Below are positions 1 to 7,568 of a stretch of 21,347 nucleotides of DNA, in pieces. Position numbers and translations under genes: made by a program. This DNA is from a virus. Position 1 is the first letter of the stretch. Each line of letters begins with the position of its first letter. The notes beneath the pieces are model-generated. The model searched no databases. It was not told the origin of the DNA and saw only the letters and a program-made list of their open reading frames with translations. Location of the stretch: the IMG/VR virus record IMGVR_UViG_3300028384_000090, positions 1 through 21,347 of that record, one strand, 5' to 3'.

Positions 1-462
1 CCCAGACGTTGTATTCGCACTCACCGTAGACGTTATCGACCCGTCTGTGTTGGATACACCAGAGCCGTTGGCTTTCCAGTTCCATGCAACGTAGGTTTGT
101 CCTGACTTATTATTGACAAAGAATCCATCACTATCAGTGCCTTCTTCTAAGACAAATCCATCGGAAGCAAAAGATGAAATGTATCCCAAAGAATAATCCG
201 TGTTTTCTGCTCCTGTTGAGTTTGATGCCAAAGATTTATTTGCACCACGAACCGCATCTTGTAATTGATGACCACCCGCAGAACTTCTAATTTTCAGCCA
301 AGTAAAATCGGGTTGGAACCCCACGCCTGTTAGCGTCCTGCCATCAGTAGAATTGCCTGAGTATGCTAATGTGCTGAAGTAATCCGCAGGTTCCTTACCC
401 TGTGCAGGATCAATCGCAGGATCGGGTAGGTTGGCTGTGCTTAATGGTTTGAAATCGCTCAT
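1..462 (-). CDS. Phage fibre/appendage protein, partial (C-terminus beyond window)
   Basis: The first 154 residues of a fibre-type protein are visible; the frame is still open at the window edge. The start is ATG at 462, with GGAG six bases upstream. After a short linker (FKPLSTANLPDPAID) it enters a module with FQPDFTWLKIR, LQDAVRG, SSFASDGF and TYVAWNWKA, which is the same module repeated in the neighbouring 1092-residue fibre. It lies in the same reading frame as that fibre, separated only by a TAG and one codon, and its N-terminus looks like the usual internal linker that follows an SPRY domain in such proteins. It is therefore probably the second half of an ancestral single fibre. A virion receptor-binding role is inferred. 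Confidence 0.8.
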   Translation of the reverse strand, partial: MSDFKPLSTANLPDPAIDPAQGKEPADYFSTLAYSGNSTDGRTLTGVGFQPDFTWLKIRSSAGGHQLQDAVRGANKSLASNSTGAENTDYSLGYISSFASDGFVLEEGTDSDGFFVNNKSGQTYVAWNWKANGSGVSNTDGSITSTVSANTTSG

Positions 463-465
463 GTC

Positions 466-3400
466 CTACTCCGGTGGGCCGTACACAAATGGTTGTTGGC
501 CGAAATTGATCGTTGCTGTCGAGCTATACAGTGACATACCAACAAACACGGTTTCAGATGTGCCAATGTTTAAGCCACCTGTACCGCTTGATCCGCTGTT
601 TGGATCGCCTGAGTTTTGATATACGCCATTCTTTGAGAAGTAGACGTACCCGTTGTCCATGTCCACAGCAATACCAATCACATCACCGATTGCAAAAGCA
701 TCACCATATGTTGCTGTACTTGCATTGTTACGTCTCTTGCCGTCCCACCCATAGCCGAAACTACCAGAGCTATAGCCGTAATACTGATTATCAATACTAG
801 CTAGCTCTGACTCAGGTGATGCACCCACAATCAGGTAAGTGCCAGAGTTCCATGTAACTTCTGCATAAAACTTACCAGAGCTAATGCCAATCGTAGAGAT
901 TGCAGATTCCCAATCGGCAGTTGATCTGTTGCCTTTTAAGTTGCCTTCAGACAGCGTGACTGATGATGAACTACTCAAAGGATTCAACGTAGCAAAGTTA
1001 TCAGTCGGGCTATCTGCCACAGTATCATTGTGGTCTAGGTTGACTGGTTGCCAATCATTGTCATTACCAGACTGATCTAGCCAGAAGGCCGCTTCTCGTG
1101 TGTCTGCAAAGGCGGCGTAGATATATGTGCCACCAGAGGCGTTTTGACTTGCACCACTACCTTTTGGTTGAAAGCCGTTTGATAAAAAATCCAAGGGTAT
1201 ATTATTTGGCCCATCTTCAGCGGCACTACTGTTTGCCATAAGATTATAACCTTGTGGATTGGTAGTAGTTCTGGTGCTATCAAAAATGTACCAATTATGC
1301 GTTGAGTCAGTACGCTTAATCATCAAAAACGCAGGTTTAAACCCAGTCGTTACAGTCGGCCCTGTCGCAGAACCGTTTCCAGTATAAGACCCAAACGCAC
1401 TTCTGCCCGTAGTGGCTGTCCAACAGTAGGCGATGTAGTCTTGTCCACTGTTATTAGTATCTGCACCATTGCCTAAAGTAACAACAGATGCAGAAGGACT
1501 CGTGCTGTTAAAATAATTGGTTTTAGTAACTTCAGAGTCAGTTGTATTTAAGTATAAGAATTTTGTGTTAGCTAAAGAGGTATGCCAGACAACCCAATTT
1601 CTCGCTTCGGTACGGCTTTTTATTACGATCCAATCGGGTGCGCTTGATAGCCCGTGTCCAACAGTTGCACCACTAGTGCTATTACCCGTATAACTAACAA
1701 CGCTAAACCCAGTGGTATCATCAGCCTTCACACGGCTGTCAATAGAACCATCAGTGTTGTAGTCAGTGATGTAGTCTGAGTAGCTACCTGCGAATGCGGC
1801 GTAGATGTAAGTTCCACCGTTGGCGTTGATACCTGCATCTGCTGACCTCAGCTTGAATGACGTATTATGAAACTCAAACATTGTGTTCAAATCTTCTGTA
1901 TTATTCTTATTTGCAAATAATCTTTTATTCAATGGATTGAATGAGTCTCTACTTGCGTCAAACATCCACCAATCACCAGTGCTGTCAGTACGCTTTACCA
2001 TCACAAAGCCCGGACGAAAACCAACAGTAATTTCATTAGACCCATCACCAGCACCATTCCCAGTGTATGAGCCAAACTTCTGCTTGCCCGTTACATTCCG
2101 CCATGCATACGCTATGTAATTATCGCCTGACTCATTTGCAGTCTTATTGTCTACGCTTCCATCGACTGCTTTGAAAGTAGTAGTCGTCACATCACCAATC
2201 CCACCATGTGATCCGCCGCCAGTTACATCGCCTTCAGCACCAGTCGTAAAATATATATTGTGCGTATCTGAACTTAGACCTCGATGCCAAATACTCCAGT
2301 TATTGTTGACTGAGTTTGAATCTCTGTCTTTCACTATCAGCCAATCCGGCTCGCCACTTAGCCCGTGTCCAATCGTGTGATTTGAGCCGCCCGATCCAGT
2401 GTACGAAATGATTGAGAAGTCGCCATTAGACTTCACAGTCGAGGTAATATCCCCGTCTGTGTTGCTTACAGCATCACCGTCACCTGCATCCCATGCCCAA
2501 CCAACGTAAGTAAACCCAGTGTAGTTCGATGAACCGTCTGTGCTTCCTAAGATAAAGCCGTCGTCAGTAAAAGACGTAACTTCTGAACCAGTAGACTCTG
2601 CGTTACTGTTATTGGTAAACAGACGTTTTGTTGGCCCTCTGACAGAATCTTGCAAGACATGGTTATCAGTTTGCCCTGTACGAATCTTGAGCCAGAGTAG
2701 ATCGGGACGGAATGGCAAGCCACTGATTCTATGGCCTACTGTTGAGTTGCCAGTGTATGTGACCGACGAATGACCAGTGACAGCGTTGTTAGCTCCTGCG
2801 TCCCATTGCCATGCAACGTAGGTTTCACCTGAGTTATTATTAGCCGCATTATTACCGACAGTAAATCCGTCCGAATCAAAAGATTGTAATGTCGTTGAGC
2901 TAGTGCCTTCTGCGCCTGTGGATGCACTTCTTAGGTAATTTGTCGCACCTCTTACCGTATCAAAAATTACTGAATCTCGTGCAGTATTACGATCTTTTAT
3001 CCACACCAAATCGGGTGAGAATCCGGTTCCGGTGACAGACTGTGTTCCGCCGTTTCCACGATGGAGTGTGGTGTTGAACGCTTCCACCTCTGTATCATCT
3101 TCAAAGGTCAGCAGGAAACCATTCGTGCCGTATGTGCCTGTGTAGTCCTTGGCAACCCATACGCCATTCTTAGTTTCACCAAAGTCGTCTGCGTCTTTTG
3201 CTTGGCCGTCAATGAAGTGGACATCGGCTAGGTAGCCGTCGAAATAAGCAGAGCTTTCGTCACGCCCTAATTGGTGAGCATATGTTCCGCCAAAAGTTGT
3301 CAATTGATTCTGAGTAGTTGATGACCTCTGGTCTGTTGAGAAAGATGTAATCTCCTCGCCATTAATGTACATCGCAAGCCGATCAGCGGCAGTCGCTTGA

Positions 3401-3744
3401 GTCATGTCACAAGCCATTACAATGTGATACCAAGCAGATGGATCACGCAGAACAGCATTGGATATAATTGCCTGAGCAGATACATTATTGTTGCTGACCT
3501 GAAGCTGAAGCGAGTGATCACTACGTAGTCTTATTTCGTCGTAAGTTCCTGCGCTAAATAAAACACCTTCACTTATGTTTCCACGCTTAACCCAACCACT
3601 CCATGTCCAAGTCTTACGATTACCTGCACTGTCAGGAGTCCAACTCAGGTACGCACCATCATCATCGTTAAACCGTAGACTCTGCTCTAGCGGGAAGCTG
3701 TAGAAGTCACCGCCACCTGAGAAGAATTGACTATTATCAAACAT
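466..3744 (-). CDS. Large fibre protein: LamG-like domain, six repeat modules, SPRY domain
   Basis: This 1092-residue protein is probably a virion fibre or host-recognition appendage. Residues about 20-195 resemble a LamG/concanavalin-A-like lectin sandwich (WTWSGWVKRG, AWYHIVMACD, LADVHFIDG). Residues about 226-885 hold six related modules of roughly 95-105 residues with the pattern YTGN, F-P-D-WLK-R, SF-DGF and YIAW-W. Residues about 955-1085 form an SPRY-like domain (SGKFYAEVTW, GYGWDGKR, YVYFSKNGVY, TINFGQQPF). The ATG at 3744 overlaps the upstream fibre stop by one base (TAATG), so translation is probably coupled. It ends with TAG, and three bases later the in-frame ATG of the next fibre gene begins. 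Lectin-like folds suggest glycan binding; the ligand cannot be read from sequence. Confidence 0.85.
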   Translation of the reverse strand: MFDNSQFFSGGGDFYSFPLEQSLRFNDDDGAYLSWTPDSAGNRKTWTWSGWVKRGNISEGVLFSAGTYDEIRLRSDHSLQLQVSNNNVSAQAIISNAVLRDPSAWYHIVMACDMTQATAADRLAMYINGEEITSFSTDQRSSTTQNQLTTFGGTYAHQLGRDESSAYFDGYLADVHFIDGQAKDADDFGETKNGVWVAKDYTGTYGTNGFLLTFEDDTEVEAFNTTLHRGNGGTQSVTGTGFSPDLVWIKDRNTARDSVIFDTVRGATNYLRSASTGAEGTSSTTLQSFDSDGFTVGNNAANNNSGETYVAWQWDAGANNAVTGHSSVTYTGNSTVGHRISGLPFRPDLLWLKIRTGQTDNHVLQDSVRGPTKRLFTNNSNAESTGSEVTSFTDDGFILGSTDGSSNYTGFTYVGWAWDAGDGDAVSNTDGDITSTVKSNGDFSIISYTGSGGSNHTIGHGLSGEPDWLIVKDRDSNSVNNNWSIWHRGLSSDTHNIYFTTGAEGDVTGGGSHGGIGDVTTTTFKAVDGSVDNKTANESGDNYIAYAWRNVTGKQKFGSYTGNGAGDGSNEITVGFRPGFVMVKRTDSTGDWWMFDASRDSFNPLNKRLFANKNNTEDLNTMFEFHNTSFKLRSADAGINANGGTYIYAAFAGSYSDYITDYNTDGSIDSRVKADDTTGFSVVSYTGNSTSGATVGHGLSSAPDWIVIKSRTEARNWVVWHTSLANTKFLYLNTTDSEVTKTNYFNSTSPSASVVTLGNGADTNNSGQDYIAYCWTATTGRSAFGSYTGNGSATGPTVTTGFKPAFLMIKRTDSTHNWYIFDSTRTTTNPQGYNLMANSSAAEDGPNNIPLDFLSNGFQPKGSGASQNASGGTYIYAAFADTREAAFWLDQSGNDNDWQPVNLDHNDTVADSPTDNFATLNPLSSSSSVTLSEGNLKGNRSTADWESAISTIGISSGKFYAEVTWNSGTYLIVGASPESELASIDNQYYGYSSGSFGYGWDGKRRNNASTATYGDAFAIGDVIGIAVDMDNGYVYFSKNGVYQNSGDPNSGSSGTGGLNIGTSETVFVGMSLYSSTATINFGQQPFVYGPPE
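1090..3069 (-). repeat. Six diverged protein-level repeat modules inside the large fibre gene
   Basis: Residues 226-320, 329-425, 447-550, 560-653, 684-776 and 787-880 of the 1092-residue fibre align by eye. Modules 3 and 5 share a GHGLS-PDW-IVK-R type (ending YIAY-W). Modules 4 and 6 share a VGF-P-F-MVKRTDST type (ending TYIYAAFA). The last four therefore alternate as two A-B pairs, consistent with duplication of a two-module unit. Modules 1 and 2 form a third type with DTVRG/DSVRG and YVAWQW/YVGWAW. DNA identity is low, so the duplication is old. Confidence 0.75.
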
Positions 3745-5144
3745 TATGAAAACGCCAGTTGTGGTGTGCCTAAAAGAATCCGACCCGATGCCGCCACAAT
3801 GTATGGCACAACATCAGTCGCACTTGCGTCAGTCGACAAGGTTAGTCCTGCACCACCCGCTGTTTCGTAGTCAGTACCTAGGCTCACTGTGCGTCCGCCA
3901 GTAGAGTCCTGAATGAACACAATGAAGCCAGACTGTCCGACTGCCTCAGTAGTGGGGTTTGCCAGTGTCACCGCCCCTGTGAGCGTGAGTACAAAGTTCT
4001 GGTTGGTGTCAAAGTTGAGTGTGACCGATCCAGTGTTTGTGGTGTCTGTATCAGTCGATCCACGCTGTGCCGCAGTAAATGTGTTGTTAGTGTCCTTGGC
4101 TACAATGTCAGCGTCGAACGCTTGTACGTCTGTCCCAATGACTAGACCTAAATTTGTTCTAGCCGTACCTGCGTTATTTAGGTCTGACAGGTTGTTAGTT
4201 ACTTGTAAAAAGTCTCCTGCTGTTACTGCAGTGACTTGCCACGCACTACCGTTGTACACTTTAAAGTCGTTGTTTGTACTGTCAAAGTAAATAGCTCCGG
4301 TAATCAAAGCGTCGCCATCGTTGTCTACAGCAGGATCAGAAGATTTAGCTCCTAAGTAACGATCATCAAAGCTATCAAAACTAGCCGCCGCATTAGTCTC
4401 ACTGGTAGCGGCATTAGTGGCTGATGTAGCCGCCGCTGTTGCACTGTTCGCTGATGCTGTTGCGCTAGTGCTCGCTGATGTTGCTGATGTAGCCGCATTC
4501 GTTTCTGATGTGGAGGCATTACTCGCTGATGTAGCGGCATTTGTTTCTGATGTAGAGGCGTTAGACTCACTGGTAGCCGCATTAGCCGCTGATGTAGCCG
4601 CTGAGGTAGCAGAGCCCAGGATAGCGTCTACATAGCCCTTACGTGTCAGTGTGTCGTCAGTGGCCGGTGTTGCTGTAGAAGTAATTTTGTTAGCACCTAA
4701 AACAATATCTCCGGTCATAGTACCGCCAGAGAGTCCTAGTTTAGTTGCTAGAGAATTTGTAATGGTTGTTGAGAAGTTTGCATCGTCACCAATGGCCGCC
4801 GCAAGTTCATTCAACGTATCAAGAGCACCGGGAGCAGCATCAACAAGATTGGACACTTGTGTGTCTACATAGCCCTTAGAGGCCGCATCAGTGTCGTTAG
4901 AAGGGGTAGCTACTGTCAGTGTACCAGAGACGCTCCAGTTGCCTGAGACAGTGCCTGAAGAAGCTGTGATAGCTCCTGTAGTAACAGAGGAAGGATTAAT
5001 ACCTAGTTCTACAATAGTCCCACTGTTGTTGGTAAACAGTCGTTTGTCTGCTGTGTTGACAGCAAGTTCACCAGTAGTGATGTCAGAAGTAGTGGGAACA
5101 GCGGATGCTGTAGTAGACTTTTTAATGAGGATTTGAGTAGGCAT
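3744..5144 (-). CDS. Tail fibre-like protein with Ala/Ser/Thr helical repeat stalk
   Basis: A 466-residue protein whose N-terminus (ILIKKSTTASAVPT, then TGELAVNTADKRLFT) is the start commonly seen in phage tail fibre and receptor-binding proteins. The middle, about residues 176-255, is a low-complexity stalk of repeated ATSESNASTSETNA-like units, likely a trimeric coiled coil. The C-terminal part (SVTLNFDTNQNFVLTLTGAVTLANP through GFIVFIQDSTGGR) is beta-rich and resembles marine phage fibre tips. The ATG at 5144 has AGGA seven bases upstream. It is the first gene after the hairpin that follows the capsid gene, and its stop overlaps the start of the LamG/SPRY fibre. Whether it is the tail-proximal shaft is inferred. 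Confidence 0.82.
   Translation of the reverse strand: MPTQILIKKSTTASAVPTTSDITTGELAVNTADKRLFTNNSGTIVELGINPSSVTTGAITASSGTVSGNWSVSGTLTVATPSNDTDAASKGYVDTQVSNLVDAAPGALDTLNELAAAIGDDANFSTTITNSLATKLGLSGGTMTGDIVLGANKITSTATPATDDTLTRKGYVDAILGSATSAATSAANAATSESNASTSETNAATSASNASTSETNAATSATSASTSATASANSATAAATSATNAATSETNAAASFDSFDDRYLGAKSSDPAVDNDGDALITGAIYFDSTNNDFKVYNGSAWQVTAVTAGDFLQVTNNLSDLNNAGTARTNLGLVIGTDVQAFDADIVAKDTNNTFTAAQRGSTDTDTTNTGSVTLNFDTNQNFVLTLTGAVTLANPTTEAVGQSGFIVFIQDSTGGRTVSLGTDYETAGGAGLTLSTDASATDVVPYIVAASGRILLGTPQLAFS
4382..4618 (-). repeat. Short tandem repeats encoding the Ala/Ser/Thr fibre stalk
   Basis: The DNA is built from degenerate copies of a unit encoding NASTSETNAATSA. The clearest pair (TTTCTGATGTGGAGGC and TTTCTGATGTAGAGGC on the plus strand, near 4501 and 4543) is 42 bp apart, equal to 14 codons. 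Such arrays can change length by slippage or recombination, which would alter fibre length. Confidence 0.75.
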
Positions 5145-5184
5145 TTTCCATTCCTGTATTGGTGGGGAACAATGTAACGACGAA

Positions 5185-5200
5185 GGCCCCCGAAGGGGCC
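5185..5200 (-). terminator. Hairpin with UUCG tetraloop just after the capsid gene
   Basis: On the transcribed (minus) strand the sequence reads GGCCCC-TTCG-GGGGCC: a perfect 6-bp GC stem closed by the very stable C(UUCG)G tetraloop. It begins 15 bases after the capsid stop codon and ends 40 bases before the next fibre start. Only two U residues follow, so it may be a weak terminator, an attenuator or an mRNA 3'-end stabiliser. Its position parallels the T7 terminator after gene 10, which lowers expression of tail genes relative to capsid. Confidence 0.7.
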
Positions 5201-5215
5201 AACATCAAACTGGTA

Positions 5216-6199
5216 TTAGCCCGGAAGTGCTAACAAGAATCCAGTTTCAGGACGTAATACTTGTACACCGTACAGAGTATCAGCAGTCATCAAGTCAGCA
5301 AGGTATTCTTGCTTGTACTGAGTTTGAGTACGAACATTCATCTGCTCTGCCAACACCATTGTGTCACGGTGTGCTAAGATAGCACCACGAGTGTCTTGTG
5401 TTGAAGTAGTTGCAGTGTTCTGAACCGCAGTCTCAATGACAGGTACGTTAGAAGAAACGTATACGTCTACACCGTACAGTGAACCGATCTGACCGTTGTT
5501 GACGCCACCAGTGGTAACGAAGTCAGAAGAGTTGTAACGGTCAATGCCCAAGATGTCACGACGAGCCGAAGGAGGAATGACGATGAAACGTCCGTCCATT
5601 GGCGTGTCTGCATCATCCATCAACTTAATGAGTTCACGGAAAGCAAGGTCAGTAAACACGTCAGTGTCTTCCATAGTATCGTCAGCGTAAGCCGCAATAC
5701 CATTAGCCGCATCTACGTAGTAAGCGTTTGAGTGCTCCCAGTGCTCTGGATCAGTCTCGTCAGTTTCTGTACCGTCACCGAAACGCAAGCCAAGGTTGTA
5801 CAGGTCGTTGTCTAACTGAAGGGCCAATGCATAACCTGCATCGTCAGTGTAGAAGCGACGCATTGAATCGAGAGCCTGAACACCTACGATATCTTCAATC
5901 ATACGTGAGTATTCAAAGTGCTTGTCGATAGCAATCTGTACTTCTGACTCTGTGTCAGCTTGGATAGTTACCGCAGTGTTAGCCGCTTTAGCAGTGGCTG
6001 AACCACGAGTAGGCTTAGGGATATGAAGAGTGTCACCCTTCTTACCAACCATTGACATCTTGTTGACGAGGTTCGCCAATACAAGGTTCTTTTTGTACGC
6101 CGCTACGATTTCGTCAGACCACAACTCTGGAATAAACGTTGCCGCATTGGTGCTGTTTACGATGGAGGAGGCTCCTCCGGGATATGCTACTTTAGCCAT
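5216..6199 (-). CDS. Major capsid protein (HK97-fold type)
   Basis: A 327-residue protein directly downstream of the scaffold gene, where the coat gene sits in most tailed phages. Recognisable features are an N-terminal segment with FIPELWSDEIVAAYKKNLVLANLVN, a GDTLHIPKP strand followed by the ITIQADTESEVQIAID-type E-loop/P-domain region, the DNDLYNLGLRF helix and a C-terminal DTRGAILAHRDTMVLAEQ to YGVQVLRPETG stretch. These match the small HK97-fold coat proteins of podovirus-like and marine phages. The ATG at 6199 has AAGGA six bases upstream. No protease gene or obvious cleaved delta domain is visible; a separate scaffold does that job. It should be the most abundant virion protein. Confidence 0.88.
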   Translation of the reverse strand: MAKVAYPGGASSIVNSTNAATFIPELWSDEIVAAYKKNLVLANLVNKMSMVGKKGDTLHIPKPTRGSATAKAANTAVTIQADTESEVQIAIDKHFEYSRMIEDIVGVQALDSMRRFYTDDAGYALALQLDNDLYNLGLRFGDGTETDETDPEHWEHSNAYYVDAANGIAAYADDTMEDTDVFTDLAFRELIKLMDDADTPMDGRFIVIPPSARRDILGIDRYNSSDFVTTGGVNNGQIGSLYGVDVYVSSNVPVIETAVQNTATTSTQDTRGAILAHRDTMVLAEQMNVRTQTQYKQEYLADLMTADTLYGVQVLRPETGFLLALPG

Positions 6200-6214
6200 G
6201 ATAGTTCCTTAATG

Positions 6215-7003
6215 TTACCTAACCCGACCATCTGCATAAGCGTTTCTAATTTCTTCAGCTAATTGCATATAGCGGTCTGGGTCTGTTTGCATGAGTTTAA
6301 TGATGTCAGCACGACGATAAACTTTGCGACTAGGTGCTTCAGCAGAACCCTTAGTATCCCCTGTAGATGCCTTCTTAATCGTCTCTTTACGAGCACTTGT
6401 TTCGGTCTTGGCAGTTTCTTTAACAAAGTCTTGCCGTTCTTTCCACAAGCTTAGTAGCTCATCAGCAGAATCAAAGTCATAAGACTGGTCTGCTTGACGT
6501 AGAAGACTAACACGCACTTTAGACTTACCTACCCAATCTAAGAACTTATTGTCTTGGACAATCGTTGCAAAGTCTGGATGGGCCGACTGAAGTCTTGCTA
6601 ATGCTTCCTGTTGTCGCATCTGCTGAGTAACTGTCTCAGCCTCTTTGATCTTAGGATGATTAGCAATTGCGTAATCTACAGCTTTCTGAGGGTCTGTGTA
6701 GAAGTCTACTTCATCTACCTCTGTGCTGTCGTGGGCTTGTTTTTGTGTAGAGAGTTGTGTTGAGATGAAATCATCAACGACTTTACGTAGCTCCCCGACC
6801 TCTGACGATTGACGACCTAGGAGCTTCTCAGCCTCTTGGTGCATACGTACAATGTCTTTAATGTCTTTCCCCTGATACTTCTCAGGGAGGCCATCTTCAG
6901 ACTGCTCAGGTTCTTCTACAGTTTCTTCTTCTACCTCTTCAGGTAATTCAGAAACTTCTTCATCGAGAATTTCTTCTTCCCGCTCATCTATAAATTTTGC
7001 CAT
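6215..7003 (-). CDS. Capsid assembly scaffolding protein
   Basis: A 262-residue protein between the portal region and the capsid gene, the usual scaffold position. The first 40 residues are extremely acidic and Glu-rich (EEEILDEEVSELPEEVEEE), followed by a helical, charged middle with likely coiled coil (residues about 50-190) and a basic C-terminus (RKVYRRADIIKLMQTDPDRY, ending AYADGRVR). An acidic, helical body with a basic C-terminal coat-binding end is the arrangement of T7 gp9-type and P22-type scaffolds. The ATG at 7003 has GGAG six bases upstream, and the gene ends 15 bases before the capsid start. The scaffold would direct procapsid assembly and leave before DNA packaging. Confidence 0.85.
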   Translation of the reverse strand: MAKFIDEREEEILDEEVSELPEEVEEETVEEPEQSEDGLPEKYQGKDIKDIVRMHQEAEKLLGRQSSEVGELRKVVDDFISTQLSTQKQAHDSTEVDEVDFYTDPQKAVDYAIANHPKIKEAETVTQQMRQQEALARLQSAHPDFATIVQDNKFLDWVGKSKVRVSLLRQADQSYDFDSADELLSLWKERQDFVKETAKTETSARKETIKKASTGDTKGSAEAPSRKVYRRADIIKLMQTDPDRYMQLAEEIRNAYADGRVR

Positions 7004-7036
7004 TCATTACTCCGTGCCGTAGCATTATGGAAGTGA

Positions 7037-7246
7037 TTATTTTCTAGCGGCTCTCTCGTGATCCCTAGCCCACTTATCATCAGCATCGGGCCATCCGACA
7101 CCTTTGAAATGTGAAGATACACTTGAGATTATCCGCTGTGCGGTGTCGCCACACTCAGGACAGGTTGCGTATAGATCATTAGAATCTACCCACTGTTCTT
7201 CTGTGTGTTGACAATTCGTACATTTAAAGTCAAACCGCTTAATCAT
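7037..7246 (-). CDS. Small zinc-ribbon protein (FmdB-like)
   Basis: A 69-residue protein with two CxxC pairs (C9/C12 in FKCTNC and C29/C32 in TCPECG) about 16 residues apart, a zinc-ribbon spacing like that of FmdB-family regulators. The C-terminal half ends with VGWPDADDKWARDHERAARK, a tail often seen in phage copies encoded next to head genes. Two ATGs are adjacent; the second (7246) is preferred because AGGAG lies six bases upstream instead of three. It overlaps the end of the preceding small gene. Its function is unknown; a nucleic-acid-binding or head-assembly role is only suggested by context. Confidence 0.75.
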   Translation of the reverse strand: MIKRFDFKCTNCQHTEEQWVDSNDLYATCPECGDTAQRIISSVSSHFKGVGWPDADDKWARDHERAARK

Positions 7247-7478
7247 CATTCACTCCTGTGAGTTCATCATGAGTTCGACGGATGCTGTCTTCAAAGTACA
7301 GAATTTGTTTTAAAACTTTAAGTTGACCTTGGATAGTCGCAAGATCAACTCCATCTTTAATATCTTCAATACGAAAGTTGTCTGAGATATCCTCTAAGTC
7401 TTCTACAAACTGTTTCCAACCTTCTGTAGAGAACATCTCAAAGTAATTATCGTATTGTCTTTGTAGTTCTTGATCCAA
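7239..7478 (-). CDS. Small conserved head-module protein of unknown function
   Basis: A 79-residue acidic, mostly helical protein (QRQYDNYFEMFSTEGWKQF, then IQGQLKVLKQILYFEDSIR). Similar short proteins with an ENYF-LF-T-GWKQF beginning are known to me next to portal and scaffold genes of marine podovirus-like phages, but no function is known. The start is a TTG at 7478, supported by an upstream AAGGG and by the family-like N-terminus; the first ATG would remove the conserved beginning. It is the first gene after the consensus promoter at 7522-7550, so it leads the small gene, zinc ribbon, scaffold and capsid unit. Confidence 0.7.
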   Translation of the reverse strand: MDQELQRQYDNYFEMFSTEGWKQFVEDLEDISDNFRIEDIKDGVDLATIQGQLKVLKQILYFEDSIRRTHDELTGVNDD

Positions 7479-7521
7479 AAGAATTATCCCTTCTAGGTTC
7501 TTTGGTTATTGTATACTTGTT

Positions 7522-7550
7522 ATTATAACATAATAATCTAAGAATGTCAA
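7522..7550 (-). promoter_or_regulatory. Consensus sigma-70 promoter for the scaffold-capsid unit
   Basis: On the minus strand TTGACA (7550-7545) and TATAAT (7527-7522) are separated by exactly 17 bases, a perfect match to the bacterial vegetative consensus. It lies in the 90-bp gap between the portal gene and the small head gene, so transcription would start near 7515 and raise expression of the downstream scaffold and capsid genes above that of portal and terminase. Confidence 0.88.
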
Positions 7551-7568
7551 GCGTTTTCTGTTGACTTT

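Noticed and set aside
4417-4635. Plus-strand Ala/Val/Asp-rich open frame
   Set aside because: Antisense shadow of the fibre's Ala/Ser/Thr repeats; no ribosome site.
6430-6465. CTGATGAG on the minus strand with a weak stem II and GGAAA
   Set aside because: Within the scaffold coding region; the G of GAAA would be used in the stem, and stems I and III do not form.
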